A stretch of 64,000 nt of DNA from Sphingobacteriaceae bacterium (GTDB lineage: Bacteria > Bacteroidota > Bacteroidia > B-17B0 > Aurantibacillaceae): assembly GCA_002319075.1 (NCBI GenBank), contig NVQB01000001.1, positions 4,030,001 to 4,094,000 of the forward strand. Reading direction: 5' to 3'. Of this stretch, positions 8,141 through 17,222 are shown piece after piece. Position 1 is the first letter of the stretch, and each line of letters opens with the position of its first letter. The notes below the pieces were generated by a model. It was given only the letters and a program-made list of their open reading frames with translations. It ran no database searches and was not told where the DNA came from. A program made the translations under genes and the position numbers.

Positions 8141-9577
8141 ATGAATTCAGAGAATAAAATTATAGACGAAAAAGTTCAGGGAACACCTTTCATGGTCGAA
8201 ACTAAAAATCCGGCAGGGAAGAAAATGTTTTTGGAAAGTTATGGTTGCCAAATGAATTTTGCGGATAGTGAAATTGTGGCTTCCATTTTAATGGATAAGG
8301 GCTATAGCACAACCAACAAATTTGAAGAGGCCGATGTTATATTTTTAAATACTTGTGCTATCCGCGAAAATGCGGAATTACGTGTGCGTAACCGTTTGAA
8401 CGATTTTAAGAAAGCAAAAAAGGCAAATCCAAAATTATTAGTAGGCGTTCTTGGTTGCATGGCAGAGCGTTTAAAATCGCAATTTTTGGAACAGGAAAAA
8501 CTGGTTGATATTGTTGTTGGTCCTGATGCCTACAGAGATTTACCCGGACTTATAGAAGAAGCAGAAGATGGACACAAAGCCATTAACGTTATATTAAGCA
8601 AAGAAGAAACCTACGCTGATCTTACTCCGGTGCGCCTTGGAAGCAATGGTGTAAATGCCTACATCAGTATTATGCGCGGTTGCGATAATATGTGTAGTTT
8701 TTGTGTAGTTCCGTTTACAAGAGGGCGCGAGCGCAGCCGGGATCCTGAGAGTATTGTGGCAGAAGCCGCAGATCTTTTCAGCAAAGGTTACAAAGAAGTT
8801 ACCTTATTAGGTCAGAACGTAGACAGTTATCTATATACAGGTGGCGGATTAAAAAAAGAAACACTTACCGAGGAGCAAAAAGCAAGCTCCGTAAGTTTCG
8901 CTCAGTTACTGGAACGCGTGGCATTAGTAGATCCAAAATTACGTGTACGTTACTCTACATCACATCCAAAAGATATGACAGACGATGTACTCGAAGTCAT
9001 TGCCAAATACCATAACATTTGTAATTACATTCACCTGCCGGTGCAAAGTGGAAGCAGCAGAATTTTAAACATGATGAACCGCGGTTATACGCGCGAATGG
9101 TATTTAGATAGAATGGCGGCCATTAACAGGATCATTCCTGGTTGCGGTATCAGTACGGATATCATTACCGGTTTTTGTTCAGAGACAGAAGAAGAGCATC
9201 AGGAAACTATCAGCTTAATGAAAGAAGTTCAATTCGATTACGCCTATATGTTTTCTTATAGCGAACGTCCGAAGACTCTTGCAGAACGTAAGTATGCGGA
9301 TGATGTTCCGGAAGAAGTAAAAAGTCGTAGACTTGCTGAGATTGTTGAATTGCAAAGAAAGAATAGTGGAATCAAAACGCAGTTAGGATTGGGGAAAGTT
9401 CACGAAGTTTTAGTGGAGGGATTTTCGAAAAAATCGGATCAGGAATTGATGGGAAGAAATCCACAAAATACCGTAGTTGTTTTTCCAAAAGGAAATTATA
9501 AAAAAGGAGATTATGTGAATGTGCTGGTAACTAAGTGCACGACTAGTACATTGATAGGAGAGGCAGTAACAGAATAG
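8141..9577 (+). CDS. miaB: tRNA-2-methylthio-N6-dimethylallyladenosine synthase MiaB
   Basis: Radical-SAM methylthiotransferase (478 aa) that adds a 2-methylthio group to i6A37 of tRNAs reading UNN codons. The N-terminal UPF0004 domain carries the auxiliary cluster cysteines ([31 protein letters not shown]). The radical-SAM motif is CxxxCxxC in [25 protein letters not shown] domain forms the C-terminus. I chose the ATG at 8141. A TTG two codons earlier (8135) is possible but adds nothing recognisable. The preceding -7 box at 8123-8130 fits a very short leader. It is divergent from topA. Confidence 0.96.
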   Translation: MNSENKIIDEKVQGTPFMVETKNPAGKKMFLESYGCQMNFADSEIVASILMDKGYSTTNKFEEADVIFLNTCAIRENAELRVRNRLNDFKKAKKANPKLLVGVLGCMAERLKSQFLEQEKLVDIVVGPDAYRDLPGLIEEAEDGHKAINVILSKEETYADLTPVRLGSNGVNAYISIMRGCDNMCSFCVVPFTRGRERSRDPESIVAEAADLFSKGYKEVTLLGQNVDSYLYTGGGLKKETLTEEQKASSVSFAQLLERVALVDPKLRVRYSTSHPKDMTDDVLEVIAKYHNICNYIHLPVQSGSSRILNMMNRGYTREWYLDRMAAINRIIPGCGISTDIITGFCSETEEEHQETISLMKEVQFDYAYMFSYSERPKTLAERKYADDVPEEVKSRRLAEIVELQRKNSGIKTQLGLGKVHEVLVEGFSKKSDQELMGRNPQNTVVVFPKGNYKKGDYVNVLVTKCTTSTLIGEAVTE

Positions 9578-9578
9578 G

Positions 9579-9615
9579 GAATCACGATTTAAGAGCCAAG
9601 AAGCAAGAAAGATTG
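9579..9615 (+). repeat. Left imperfect inverted repeat flanking the four-helix-bundle gene
   Basis: A run rich in GAATC/CAAGAA motifs that aligns imperfectly, in reverse complement, with 10041-10073. The outer GAATCA and the inner AAGATTG ends agree best. It begins 2 bases after the miaB stop codon. Confidence 0.5.
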
Positions 9616-9671
9616 TTTGACATAAAGTTTAAAACTCAATTAAAACGGATAATAACTAAAAATCATCGGTC

Positions 9672-10031
9672 ATGGCGCACAACTTTTTAAATTTAATGAT
9701 TTGGCAAAAATCAATGGACTTAACGGATTTGGTTTTCTTTTATAATAAAAATATGCCTTCAGATGAGCGGTTTAATCTGACAGATCAAATGAACAGAAGT
9801 TCTTGCTCCATTCCTTCAAACATTGCAGAAGGTTCAGGTAAAAGAACAAAGAAGCATTTTGCTGAATTTCTTTCTATCGCAATTTCTTCAGCTTATGAAT
9901 TGCAAACTCAGTTATTGATTTGTCAAAGAAGAAATTATGGTAAAAAAGAAGAATTGGAGAAATGTTTAGTGTTAGTAGTTGAAATACAAAAAATGATTTT
10001 TTCATTTAAAGAAAAAATTGAAGGTAATTAA
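9672..10031 (+). CDS. Four-helix-bundle protein (23S rRNA intervening-sequence family)
   Basis: 119 residues matching the TIGR02436-type four-helix-bundle family, first described in 23S rRNA intervening sequences. The hallmark is QMNRSSCSIPSNIAEGSGK, followed by helix FAEFLSIAISSAYELQTQL. Related folds include the accessory protein Avd of diversity-generating retroelements. The cellular role of the stand-alone chromosomal copies is not established. It lies between miaB and a sigma-54-type regulator with its own AT-rich leader, and imperfect inverted repeats sit on both sides (9579-9615 and 10041-10073). No rRNA is present here. The flanks suggest an inserted unit, which is inference. Confidence 0.85.
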   Translation: MAHNFLNLMIWQKSMDLTDLVFFYNKNMPSDERFNLTDQMNRSSCSIPSNIAEGSGKRTKKHFAEFLSIAISSAYELQTQLLICQRRNYGKKEELEKCLVLVVEIQKMIFSFKEKIEGN

Positions 10032-10040
10032 TAACCAATG

Positions 10041-10073
10041 CAATCTTGAATCTTGATTCTATCTTCTTGATTC
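10041..10073 (+). repeat. Right imperfect inverted repeat flanking the four-helix-bundle gene
   Basis: Reads CAATCTTGAATCTTGATTCT and onward. Its reverse complement resembles 9579-9615. It also contains an internal direct repeat of ATCTTGATTC-like words. Confidence 0.5.
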
Positions 10074-10101
10074 AGTATGGCGGTGGTTTAGAAATCTTAG
10101 A

Positions 10102-11328
10102 ATGAATACTCAGGAATTAAAACAAAAATTCGGAATTATAGGAAATAATGTGTTGCTTGAACGTGCTGTAGATATAGCCCGCCAGGTAGCACCCACTGAT
10201 CTTAACGTTGTAATAAACGGAGAGAGCGGAACTGGTAAAGAAGTATTTCCACAAATCATACATCAAAACAGTTCAAGAAAACACGGTCCGTATATAGCGG
10301 TTAACTGTGGTGCAATTCCCGAAGGAACAATAGACAGTGAATTATTCGGTCACGAAAAGGGAGCATTTACAGGAGCCACAGAAGCCCGTAAAGGTTATTT
10401 TGAGGTGGCTAACGGAGGAACTATTTTTTTAGATGAAGTAGGAGAGTTGCCGCTGGCTACACAAGCGCGCTTATTGCGTGTGTTGGAAAGCGGCGAATAT
10501 ATAAAAGTAGGAAGTAGTAAAGTTCAGAAAACAGACGTGCGTGTGGTAGCTGCAACTAATATTAATTTTTACCAGGCTTTGGAAAAAGAAAAATTCAGGG
10601 CCGATCTTTATTACCGCTTAAATACGGTTCCTATTTATCTACCGCCGTTACGTGAACGAAAAGATGATATCCATTTATTGTTTCGCAAATTTGCAAACGA
10701 CTTTGCGGCTAAGTACAGCATGCCTGTATTGCGCCTGATGAGTGATGCGGAGCAAGTGCTTGTTAATTATTATTGGCCGGGAAATATACGCCAGTTAAAA
10801 AACATCGCAGAGCAGGTTTCCATTATTGAGAAAAGCAGGGAGATAAATGCCGAAACACTTTTAAAGTATTTACCCCAATATAATTCTACCAATGTGCCAA
10901 CCGTTATGAAGACGGAACCTAGTTTCTCGAACTTTGAAAACGATCGCGAAATTATTTTTAAAGTGTTACGGGATAACCGCACCGAAATTAACGAATTAAA
11001 GAAAATCGTTTTTGACCTTGTATCGGGAAATGGGGGCAAAGTAAATAATGAAACTGTGCAGATTTTAAACAGACCTTACGAGTCGAATGAAAATCAGAAC
11101 GCTTCTGGTACCGGACTTACTATTCATACACCATTAGGACTTCCAAACACCAATAACCCGCAGGTAATTGAAGTGGAAGAAACTCTCTCTTTGCAGGATA
11201 AGGAGATTGACATGATAAAAAAGGCGTTGCGTAAACACAAAGGAAAACGCAAAAACGCAGCAAAAGAATTAGGGATCAGCGAAAGAACACTTTATCGTAA
11301 AATAAATGAATATGCCATTGAAGAATAA
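10102..11328 (+). CDS. Sigma-54-type AAA+ transcriptional activator without receiver domain
   Basis: 408 residues. The AAA+ central domain occupies about residues 10-235, with Walker A GESGTGKE (40-47), the sigma-54 contact loop GAFTGA (87-92) and Walker B GGTIFLDE (105-112). A Fis-type helix-turn-helix is at the C-terminus (RKNAAKELGISERTLYRKI). There is no N-terminal response-regulator domain, so activity may be controlled by another protein or may be constitutive. It is immediately upstream of an LptE-like lipoprotein, a TPR-like gene and secG on the same strand, an arrangement I associate with Bacteroidota envelope genes. Its targets cannot be read from the window. Confidence 0.93.
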   Translation: MNTQELKQKFGIIGNNVLLERAVDIARQVAPTDLNVVINGESGTGKEVFPQIIHQNSSRKHGPYIAVNCGAIPEGTIDSELFGHEKGAFTGATEARKGYFEVANGGTIFLDEVGELPLATQARLLRVLESGEYIKVGSSKVQKTDVRVVAATNINFYQALEKEKFRADLYYRLNTVPIYLPPLRERKDDIHLLFRKFANDFAAKYSMPVLRLMSDAEQVLVNYYWPGNIRQLKNIAEQVSIIEKSREINAETLLKYLPQYNSTNVPTVMKTEPSFSNFENDREIIFKVLRDNRTEINELKKIVFDLVSGNGGKVNNETVQILNRPYESNENQNASGTGLTIHTPLGLPNTNNPQVIEVEETLSLQDKEIDMIKKALRKHKGKRKNAAKELGISERTLYRKINEYAIEE

Positions 11329-11371
11329 ATTTTCTTCAGCAAAATGATCTCAGTATATTTCAAAAGCAAAA

Positions 11372-11881
11372 ATGAACCTAAGAATATTAAAATACGCGCT
11401 CTTTTTTTTAGTAGGAATTTTGTTTTCCTGCAAGCCACAGGTGTCGCTTAGCGGGGCTACTATTCCGGTAGAAGCGAAAACCGTGAGTGTTGGTTTTTTT
11501 ACGAATAACACGAGTTTGGGTGCGCCCAGTTTATCGCAGCGTTTTACGGAACGTTTGCGCGATATGGTGTCACAACAAACATCACTCGCCCTGATGCCGA
11601 AAGACGGCGATTTGCAGTTCGACGGATATATCGCAGACTATCAGGTAACACCTGTAGCCATTCAGAGTAACGATCAGGCTAGTTTGAATCGCCTTACAAT
11701 CAGTGTGCAGGTCATCTATCATAATAAATTTGATAAGACTAAAGATTTCGAGCAGTCTTTTGTACGCTACGCAGATTACTCCAGCGCTCTTAGCATTTCA
11801 TCAAAAGAGGCCGAGCTTGTGCAGGAAATTTACAGGCAGATCACAGAAGATGTATTTAATAAAGCTTTTAATAACTGGTAA
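11372..11881 (+). CDS. lptE: LptE-like LPS-assembly lipoprotein
   Basis: 169 residues with a lipoprotein signal: hydrophobic segment YALFFLVGILF followed by lipobox FSC, giving the lipidated Cys at about residue 20. The mature part (SVGFFTNNTSLGAPSLSQRFTE and a second beta-alpha unit ending in AELVQEIYRQITEDVFNKAF) resembles Bacteroidota LptE. In that family the protein plugs the LptD barrel that inserts lipopolysaccharide in the outer membrane. Placement between the sigma-54-type activator and secG agrees with the usual neighbourhood of lptE in this phylum. The next gene begins 6 bases downstream. Confidence 0.75.
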   Translation: MNLRILKYALFFLVGILFSCKPQVSLSGATIPVEAKTVSVGFFTNNTSLGAPSLSQRFTERLRDMVSQQTSLALMPKDGDLQFDGYIADYQVTPVAIQSNDQASLNRLTISVQVIYHNKFDKTKDFEQSFVRYADYSSALSISSKEAELVQEIYRQITEDVFNKAFNNW

Positions 11882-11886
11882 TATAG

Positions 11887-12930
11887 ATGCAGCCTGCCGA
11901 GCTTATAAAATACATTCAAAATCCTTCTTTGTTAGATAAAGAAAGTGTAAAACATCTTCAAAAACTAGTCCACGATTTTCCGTATTTTCAATCGGCACAT
12001 GTTTTATTGAGTATGGCTTCCCGTAAATGGGACGCTTCTATTTATCAACAGAGCCTTAAAAAAACAGCGATAGTTACAACTAACCGCGCGCATTTATTTA
12101 AACTTATTCACCAGGTTGAAAATGAAGTTCCGGTAGCTAGTAGTAACCAGCAAGGTGAAGTTGTTGAGGCAAAACAGAAAGTTGACACTCACCAGGAAGA
12201 TTCTAAACAAGAGCTCGACATTTTAAAGGCAACCGAAATTTCGACCGAACCAGTTATTGCCGTTAAAGTTGAGGAGCTGGAATCTGAACCACTTGAGAAA
12301 AAAGAAATTGAACAGGAAATAAAAGTAAAACCTGTTTTGAATGCAGAAGAAATCTTAGAACGTGAGATTGGTAAAGAGGTTGTAAATTCTTTTGTGGAGA
12401 AAGAAATTTTAAAAACACCCGAGCTAAATAAAACTCCTGTTAAAGTAGAAGATCCTGAAAGTTTTGCAGACTGGTTATCGTTTCTTAAAAAGAACAATGG
12501 TCAATCCTACAAACAAATTGAAGAGCAGGTAAGCTTTGAAAAGGCAAAACAGGATGCCAAACATACGCCGGTAGTTAAAGCCGAGAAAACTGCGGAAGTG
12601 CAGGAAAAAGACTCCGATAGTGTTGTAAATCCAAAAGAAGAAGTACAGGCCCGTAAGCTAAAGAATAAAGCTATTATTGATAAAATCATTGAAAGCAGTC
12701 CTGGAATTATCCGTCAGAAAGAAGAACAAAGATTTTATGCCCCTGATATTAAAGCTAAAGAAAGTCTGCTCGAGAACGAGCATTTGGTTACCGAGACGCT
12801 TGCTAAAATTTACGCTTTGCAGGGAAGTGTTAATAAAGCGATCCGCGCTTATGAGATCTTAAGTATAAAATCTCCCCAAAAAAGAGCCTATTACGATGGA
12901 CTTATTCAAAAATTGAAGAATAATGCCTAA
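11887..12930 (+). CDS. TPR-like protein with a charged central region
   Basis: 347 residues in three parts. An N-terminal helical domain (LIKYIQNPSLLDKESV, FPYFQSAHVLLSMAS) comes first. The middle ~150 residues are very rich in Glu, Lys and Val, probably disordered or coiled. The C-terminus resembles one TPR pair (LAKIYALQGSVNKAIRAYEI, then SPQKRAYYDGLI). It has no signal peptide and is probably cytoplasmic. It starts 6 bases after lptE and is therefore co-transcribed with it. I do not know a function. The conserved position between lptE and secG suggests an envelope-related role. Confidence 0.75.
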   Translation: MQPAELIKYIQNPSLLDKESVKHLQKLVHDFPYFQSAHVLLSMASRKWDASIYQQSLKKTAIVTTNRAHLFKLIHQVENEVPVASSNQQGEVVEAKQKVDTHQEDSKQELDILKATEISTEPVIAVKVEELESEPLEKKEIEQEIKVKPVLNAEEILEREIGKEVVNSFVEKEILKTPELNKTPVKVEDPESFADWLSFLKKNNGQSYKQIEEQVSFEKAKQDAKHTPVVKAEKTAEVQEKDSDSVVNPKEEVQARKLKNKAIIDKIIESSPGIIRQKEEQRFYAPDIKAKESLLENEHLVTETLAKIYALQGSVNKAIRAYEILSIKSPQKRAYYDGLIQKLKNNA

Positions 12931-12967
12931 AAGCCTGAGAACCAAAGGTCCCGAATTGCTCAAAAAA

Positions 12968-12998
12968 TTTGAAATTTCCAGAAAATGTGCTTACTTTG
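12968..12998 (+). promoter_or_regulatory. Putative secG promoter (-33 TTTG, -7 TACTTTG)
   Basis: TTTG at 12968-12971 and TACTTTG at 12992-12998 are separated by 20 bases. The -7 box has one base fewer between TA and TTTG than consensus. About 42 bases remain to the secG ATG. Confidence 0.45.
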
Positions 12999-13040
12999 CA
13001 CCTCTTATTAAATTTAATATAACCAATAAAAAATAACAAC

Positions 13041-13394
13041 ATGTTTTTCTCGATTATAACAATCATAGTTTGTGTATTACTAGTTTTAGTAATCTTAGTT
13101 CAAAACTCAAAAGGTGGTGGCATTCAAAGTCAGTTTGGTGCAGCTACACAAATTATGGGTGTTAAAAGAGGTACTGAATTTATTGAAAAAGCAACCTGGG
13201 GTTTAGCTATCGTATTAATCCTTTTAAGCGTTTTAATGTCACCACAAGGTACAGTTGTAGATACTACTTCTGAAGAAGGTGGATCAGTTGCAAAAAGAAA
13301 AGCTCAAACAGCTCCGGCATTGCCTGCACAACAACAGGCTCCTGCAGCTCAACCAGGTGCACAACCAGGCATGCCTGTTGAACCAGGAAAATAA
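13041..13394 (+). CDS. secG: Preprotein translocase subunit SecG
   Basis: 117 residues. Two transmembrane helices (about residues 2-20 and 52-68) flank the conserved loop VQNSKGGGIQSQFGAATQIMG. SecG assists SecYEG during protein export. The C-terminus (residues ~80-117) is a cytoplasmic or periplasmic extension rich in Gln, Pro and Ala, common in this phylum. A good promoter precedes it and a strong terminator follows at 13412-13440, so it can be expressed separately from the lptE genes. Confidence 0.95.
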   Translation: MFFSIITIIVCVLLVLVILVQNSKGGGIQSQFGAATQIMGVKRGTEFIEKATWGLAIVLILLSVLMSPQGTVVDTTSEEGGSVAKRKAQTAPALPAQQQAPAAQPGAQPGMPVEPGK

Positions 13395-13411
13395 TTTTAA
13401 TATGTAATTTC

Positions 13412-13440
13412 AAAAGCCATCCTTTTTGGATGGCTTTTTT
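13412..13440 (+). terminator. secG terminator
   Basis: A perfect 11-bp stem AAAAGCCATCC/GGATGGCTTTT with loop TTTTT is followed by more T. Confidence 0.88.
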
Positions 13441-13447
13441 GTTTTTA

Positions 13448-13455
13448 TACCTTTG
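13448..13455 (+). promoter_or_regulatory. -7 box TACCTTTG before aspartate kinase
   Basis: It matches TAnnTTTG exactly and lies 14 bases before the ATG at 13470. The predicted leader is short, leaving no room for a riboswitch. Confidence 0.5.
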
Positions 13456-13469
13456 CTCAAAATTAAGTT

Positions 13470-14741
13470 ATGCAGGTTTTTAAGTTTGGTGGTGCTTCGG
13501 TTAAAGATGCAGAATCCGTAAAAAATGTCTCTTCTATTTTAAAACGTTTTGCAAAAGAACCAACGGTTGTAGTGATTTCTGCAATGGGTAAGGTCACTAA
13601 TAAGTTAGAAGAACTTACAAATGCCTATGTGCATAAATCTGGCTCCACAGAAACACTGCTTGAGGAAGTAAGGGAGTATCATGCGGATATTTTAAAGATT
13701 TTATTTCCTGATAAAAAACACAGCATTTACAACGATGTGGAAAATGTATTTGTAGAATTGTTATGGATTCTTGAAGAAGAGCCATCATTTTCCTATAATC
13801 ATCATTACGATCAGATTGTTTCACAAGGGGAAATATTGTCTACCAGAATTGTCTCAGCTTACTTAAATACGGATGGCGTTAAAAATAAATGGCTCGACGC
13901 AAGGGGGATTTTGCAAACGGATAATTCTTACCGGGAGGGGAAAATAGATTATGACTTAAGTTCTACTTTAGTTCAGACGCAACTTTTACCTGCTTTAAAA
14001 ACGAATGAAATGGTCCTTACACAGGGCTTTATTGGCGGCACTTCCGAAAATTTTACAACTACCTTAGGAAGAGAGGGAAGTGATTACACGGCAGCCCTGC
14101 TGGCTTATTTTACAGATGCCAGGCAGGTTGTAATTTGGAAAGATGTGCCGGGTGTTTTAAACGCAGATCCAAAATATTTTAAGAATACAAAAAAGATAGA
14201 TGTATTAACCTATCATGACGCGATTGAGTTGACCTATTTTGGAGCGTCAGTTATTCATCCTAAAACAATTAAACCTCTGCAGAATAAAAATATTCCCCTG
14301 TACGTAAGGTCTTTTTTAAAGCCTGAAGAGCCTGGAACGCTTATTAAAGATGGCGAAAAAGGAAATACTATTACCAGTTATATTTTTAAAGAGAACCAAC
14401 TACTTTTATCTATTCAACCTAAAGATTTCAGTTTCATAGCGGAAGATAACCTGAGCGGCATCTTTAATTTATTCTCCAAACACAATGTGCACATTCACAT
14501 GATGCAGAATTCTGCCATTAGCTTTAGTGTTTGCACGGATAATGATATTCAAAAGATAGAGCCTTTAATAAACGATCTTCAGCAGCATTTTAAAGTTTTG
14601 TACAATACAGATGTGCAACTAATGACTATTCGTAATTACGACCAGGAAACCATTGCAAAACTGAGTGAGAACAAATTGATCTTAATAGAGCAGAGAAGCC
14701 GAAACACACATCAAATGGTTATGAAAGAGGAGCGCTCCTAG
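13470..14741 (+). CDS. Aspartate kinase
   Basis: 423 residues, monofunctional aspartokinase, which phosphorylates L-aspartate in the first step toward Lys, Thr, Met and diaminopimelate. The N-terminal motif is QVFKFGGASVKDAESVKNV. Kinase motifs include TQGFIGGT, TLGREGSDYTAALLAY and WKDVPGVLNADPK. A C-terminal regulatory ACT region (QPKDFSFIAEDNLSGIFNLF, VHIHMMQNSAISFSV) suggests feedback control by an amino acid. There is no homoserine dehydrogenase fusion. It is convergent with rfbB, with an imperfect inverted repeat between them. Confidence 0.93.
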   Translation: MQVFKFGGASVKDAESVKNVSSILKRFAKEPTVVVISAMGKVTNKLEELTNAYVHKSGSTETLLEEVREYHADILKILFPDKKHSIYNDVENVFVELLWILEEEPSFSYNHHYDQIVSQGEILSTRIVSAYLNTDGVKNKWLDARGILQTDNSYREGKIDYDLSSTLVQTQLLPALKTNEMVLTQGFIGGTSENFTTTLGREGSDYTAALLAYFTDARQVVIWKDVPGVLNADPKYFKNTKKIDVLTYHDAIELTYFGASVIHPKTIKPLQNKNIPLYVRSFLKPEEPGTLIKDGEKGNTITSYIFKENQLLLSIQPKDFSFIAEDNLSGIFNLFSKHNVHIHMMQNSAISFSVCTDNDIQKIEPLINDLQQHFKVLYNTDVQLMTIRNYDQETIAKLSENKLILIEQRSRNTHQMVMKEERS

Positions 14742-14800
14742 TTTTTGGTTTCTTGTTCCTGTTAAATTTAATCAGAAACAAGAAACCCGGAACAAAAACT
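14740..14800. terminator. Imperfect inverted repeat between convergent aspartate kinase and rfbB
   Basis: The arms AGTTTTTGGTTTCTTGTTCC and its near reverse complement (CAGAAACAAGAAAC, then AACAAAAACT) are separated by an AT-rich loop. It could act in both directions. The stem has bulges and poor T-tracts, so efficiency is uncertain. Confidence 0.5.
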
Positions 14801-14802
14801 CC

Positions 14803-15855
14803 TTAACGCTTTACGTATTGTGATTCGTAGTAATGTGCGTAGTTACCTGAAGTAACGTTATTTAACCACTCGTCGTTTTTCAAATACCAGTCTACAGTGC
14901 GGTCTAAACCTTGTTCGAATGTTACTGAAGGAACCCAGCCAAGATCTTCTTTTAATTTAGTAGCATCAATAGCATAACGCATATCGTGACCAGCACGGTC
15001 TTTTACAAACGTGATGAGTTTTTCATTAGTGCCTTCAGGGCGACCTAATTTTTTATCCATCACTTTACACAGCAAACGAATAACGTCAATGTTAGTCCAT
15101 TCGTTGTGACCGCCAATGTTATAAGTACTTCCTAATTTTGCTTTGTGAAAAACAGTATCAATTGCCGTAGCGTGGTCCTCTACAAAGAGCCAGTCACGCA
15201 CATTTTCACCTTTTCCATAAATAGGTAGAGGCTTATTCATTTTGATATTGTGAATGCAAAGGGGAATTAATTTTTCAGGAAAATGGTTTGGTCCGTAATT
15301 ATTACTGCAATTTGAGATCACCACAGGTAAACCATAAGTGTCGTGGTAAGCACGCACAAAATGATCGCTGCTGGCTTTTGAGGCTGAGTAGGGACTATGT
15401 GGATCGTATGAGGTCTCTTCTGTGAACATTCCCGTTTCGCCCAGTGCTCCATATACCTCGTCAGTACTTACGTGATAAAATTTTGTGAATTTAGAAGTGT
15501 CTTCTTTGTAAAGTTCTTTCGCGGCGTTTAAAAGATTCACGGTGCCAATAACATTGGTCATCACAAACTCTAAAGGATTTGTAATGCTTCTGTCTACATG
15601 ACTCTCTGCAGCGAGGTGAACTACTGCATTGTATTGCTCTTTTAAAAAGAGTGCATTTATAAAAGGAGCATCAACGATGTCGCCCTTAATAAATGTATAG
15701 TTCGGCTTATTCTCAATATCGGTAAGGTTTGCCAGGTTGCCCGCATAAGTTAGTTTATCTAAATTATGAATAGTGTAATCTGGATATTTGTTTACGAATA
15801 AACGCACCACGTGCGATCCGATAAATCCTGCTCCTCCTGTAATTAGAATCTTCAT
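14803..15855 (-). CDS. rfbB: dTDP-glucose 4,6-dehydratase
   Basis: 350-residue extended SDR enzyme converting dTDP-glucose to dTDP-4-keto-6-deoxyglucose, the branch point to rhamnose and other deoxysugars. The NAD-binding motif GGAGFIGSH is at residues 7-15, HVSTDEVYG precedes the catalytic YSASK, and SNNYGPNHFPEKLIPL is characteristic of RfbB. It is the last gene of a four-gene minus-strand operon of nucleotide-sugar enzymes, 43 bases after the dehydrogenase. Companion rfbA, rfbC and rfbD genes are not in the window. Confidence 0.95.
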   Translation of the reverse strand: MKILITGGAGFIGSHVVRLFVNKYPDYTIHNLDKLTYAGNLANLTDIENKPNYTFIKGDIVDAPFINALFLKEQYNAVVHLAAESHVDRSITNPLEFVMTNVIGTVNLLNAAKELYKEDTSKFTKFYHVSTDEVYGALGETGMFTEETSYDPHSPYSASKASSDHFVRAYHDTYGLPVVISNCSNNYGPNHFPEKLIPLCIHNIKMNKPLPIYGKGENVRDWLFVEDHATAIDTVFHKAKLGSTYNIGGHNEWTNIDVIRLLCKVMDKKLGRPEGTNEKLITFVKDRAGHDMRYAIDATKLKEDLGWVPSVTFEQGLDRTVDWYLKNDEWLNNVTSGNYAHYYESQYVKR

Positions 15856-15898
15856 GCTTGTTGTTTTAACTTGTTAAACTTTAGGGCTCCTTTTTGTT

Positions 15899-17191
15899 TT
15901 ATAAACTCCAGTAATTAAGAGTTTTTATTTTGTCTTTATAGATGCCTTTAACATCTACTAAAATTCCTTTTTTAGAAAGAATGGAGTCGAAGTATTTTTC
16001 ATCAAGGGTTTTATATTCCTTATGATTTACGGCTACAATTACCCCGTCGTAACCTTTAGCGAGCTTATTTAAACCAAAACCATATTCGTGTTTTAATTCT
16101 TCAGAATCAGCATGTGGATCAACGATCTCTACCTTTACACCAAAAGACTTTAATTCTTTTACAATGTCAGCTACCTTACTGTTACGGATGTCGCTTACAT
16201 CTTCTTTAAATGTAGCACCCATAACAAGGACTTTTGATTTTGAAATGTTTTTGCCGGCAGCAATGATTTTTTTAACGCAGGTTTTGGCGACATAAAATCC
16301 CATGCTGTCGTTTACGTAACGTCCGCTATTGATTACGCGTGCGTGGTAACCTAAAGATTCGGCTTTGTGAGTGAGGTAATAAGGATCAACACCAATGCAA
16401 TGTCCACCTACTAAACCCGGAGAGAATTTTAAGAAATTCCATTTTGTTCCGGCCGCTGCTAAAACATCGTAAGTGTTGATATTCATTTTATTGAAAATGA
16501 TCGAAAGCTCATTCATCAAAGCAATGTTTACGTCACGTTGGGTGTTCTCAATAATTTTTGCAGCTTCGGCTACTTTAATACTTGAGGCGCGGTGTGTGCC
16601 TGGTTCCACAATGATCTCGTAAGTTTTTGCAATGTTTTCAAGACTTTCTTTATCGCAGCCAGAAACGATTTTTAAAATTTTTGTAATGGTGTGTTCTTTA
16701 TCACCCGGATTAATACGCTCAGGAGAATAACCTACTTTAAAATCTTTTACAAATTTTAGTCCTGAGTGTTGTTCTAAAACAGGAATACAATCCTCTTCCG
16801 TACAGCCCGGATAAACTGTAGATTCATAAACAACATAATCTCCTTTTTTAAGAACCTTCCCAACAGTAGTAGAAGCACCAATCAAAGGTTTTAAATCAGG
16901 TAAATTATGCTCATCAATCGGAGTAGGTACGGCAATAATAAAAAAGTTAGCTTTTTTTAAATCTTCAAGTTTATGTGTGAAAAGTATATCAGCGTTCGCG
17001 AAATCTTTTTTAGTGAGTTCGTTACTCGGATCAATTCCTTTTTTCATCATATCTACACGACCCGCATGAATATCGAATCCAATGACTTTGATTTTTTTTG
17101 CGAAAGCTAATGCAATAGGTAAACCTACATAGCCAAGGCCGATAACTGCTACCGTTGCTTCTTTTTTCAGTATTTTAGTATAGATGCTCAT
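15899..17191 (-). CDS. UDP-N-acetylhexosamine 6-dehydrogenase (TviB/WbpA/WbpO-like)
   Basis: 430 residues. The N-terminal Rossmann motif is AVIGLGYVGLPIALAFA. The catalytic Cys265 is in GGHCIGVDPYYLTHKAE, and the C-terminal UDP-binding domain contains GATFKEDVSDIRNSK. The enzyme oxidises C6 of a UDP-sugar to a uronic acid with two NAD+. Sequence style and context with WbpB- and WbpD-like genes favour UDP-GlcNAc or UDP-GalNAc as substrate rather than UDP-glucose. It lies 31 bases downstream of the oxidoreductase gene and 43 upstream of rfbB. Confidence 0.88.
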   Translation of the reverse strand: MSIYTKILKKEATVAVIGLGYVGLPIALAFAKKIKVIGFDIHAGRVDMMKKGIDPSNELTKKDFANADILFTHKLEDLKKANFFIIAVPTPIDEHNLPDLKPLIGASTTVGKVLKKGDYVVYESTVYPGCTEEDCIPVLEQHSGLKFVKDFKVGYSPERINPGDKEHTITKILKIVSGCDKESLENIAKTYEIIVEPGTHRASSIKVAEAAKIIENTQRDVNIALMNELSIIFNKMNINTYDVLAAAGTKWNFLKFSPGLVGGHCIGVDPYYLTHKAESLGYHARVINSGRYVNDSMGFYVAKTCVKKIIAAGKNISKSKVLVMGATFKEDVSDIRNSKVADIVKELKSFGVKVEIVDPHADSEELKHEYGFGLNKLAKGYDGVIVAVNHKEYKTLDEKYFDSILSKKGILVDVKGIYKDKIKTLNYWSL

Positions 17192-17222
17192 AAGAGGGAA
17201 TAATTTTAAAAATGGGGTTTAT

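Noticed and set aside
9672-10031. Intervening sequence in an rRNA gene
   Set aside because: No rRNA sequence flanks the four-helix-bundle gene. The neighbours are miaB and a regulator.
13448-13470. Lysine or other riboswitch before aspartate kinase
   Set aside because: The -7 box lies only 14 bases before the ATG, leaving no room for an aptamer.
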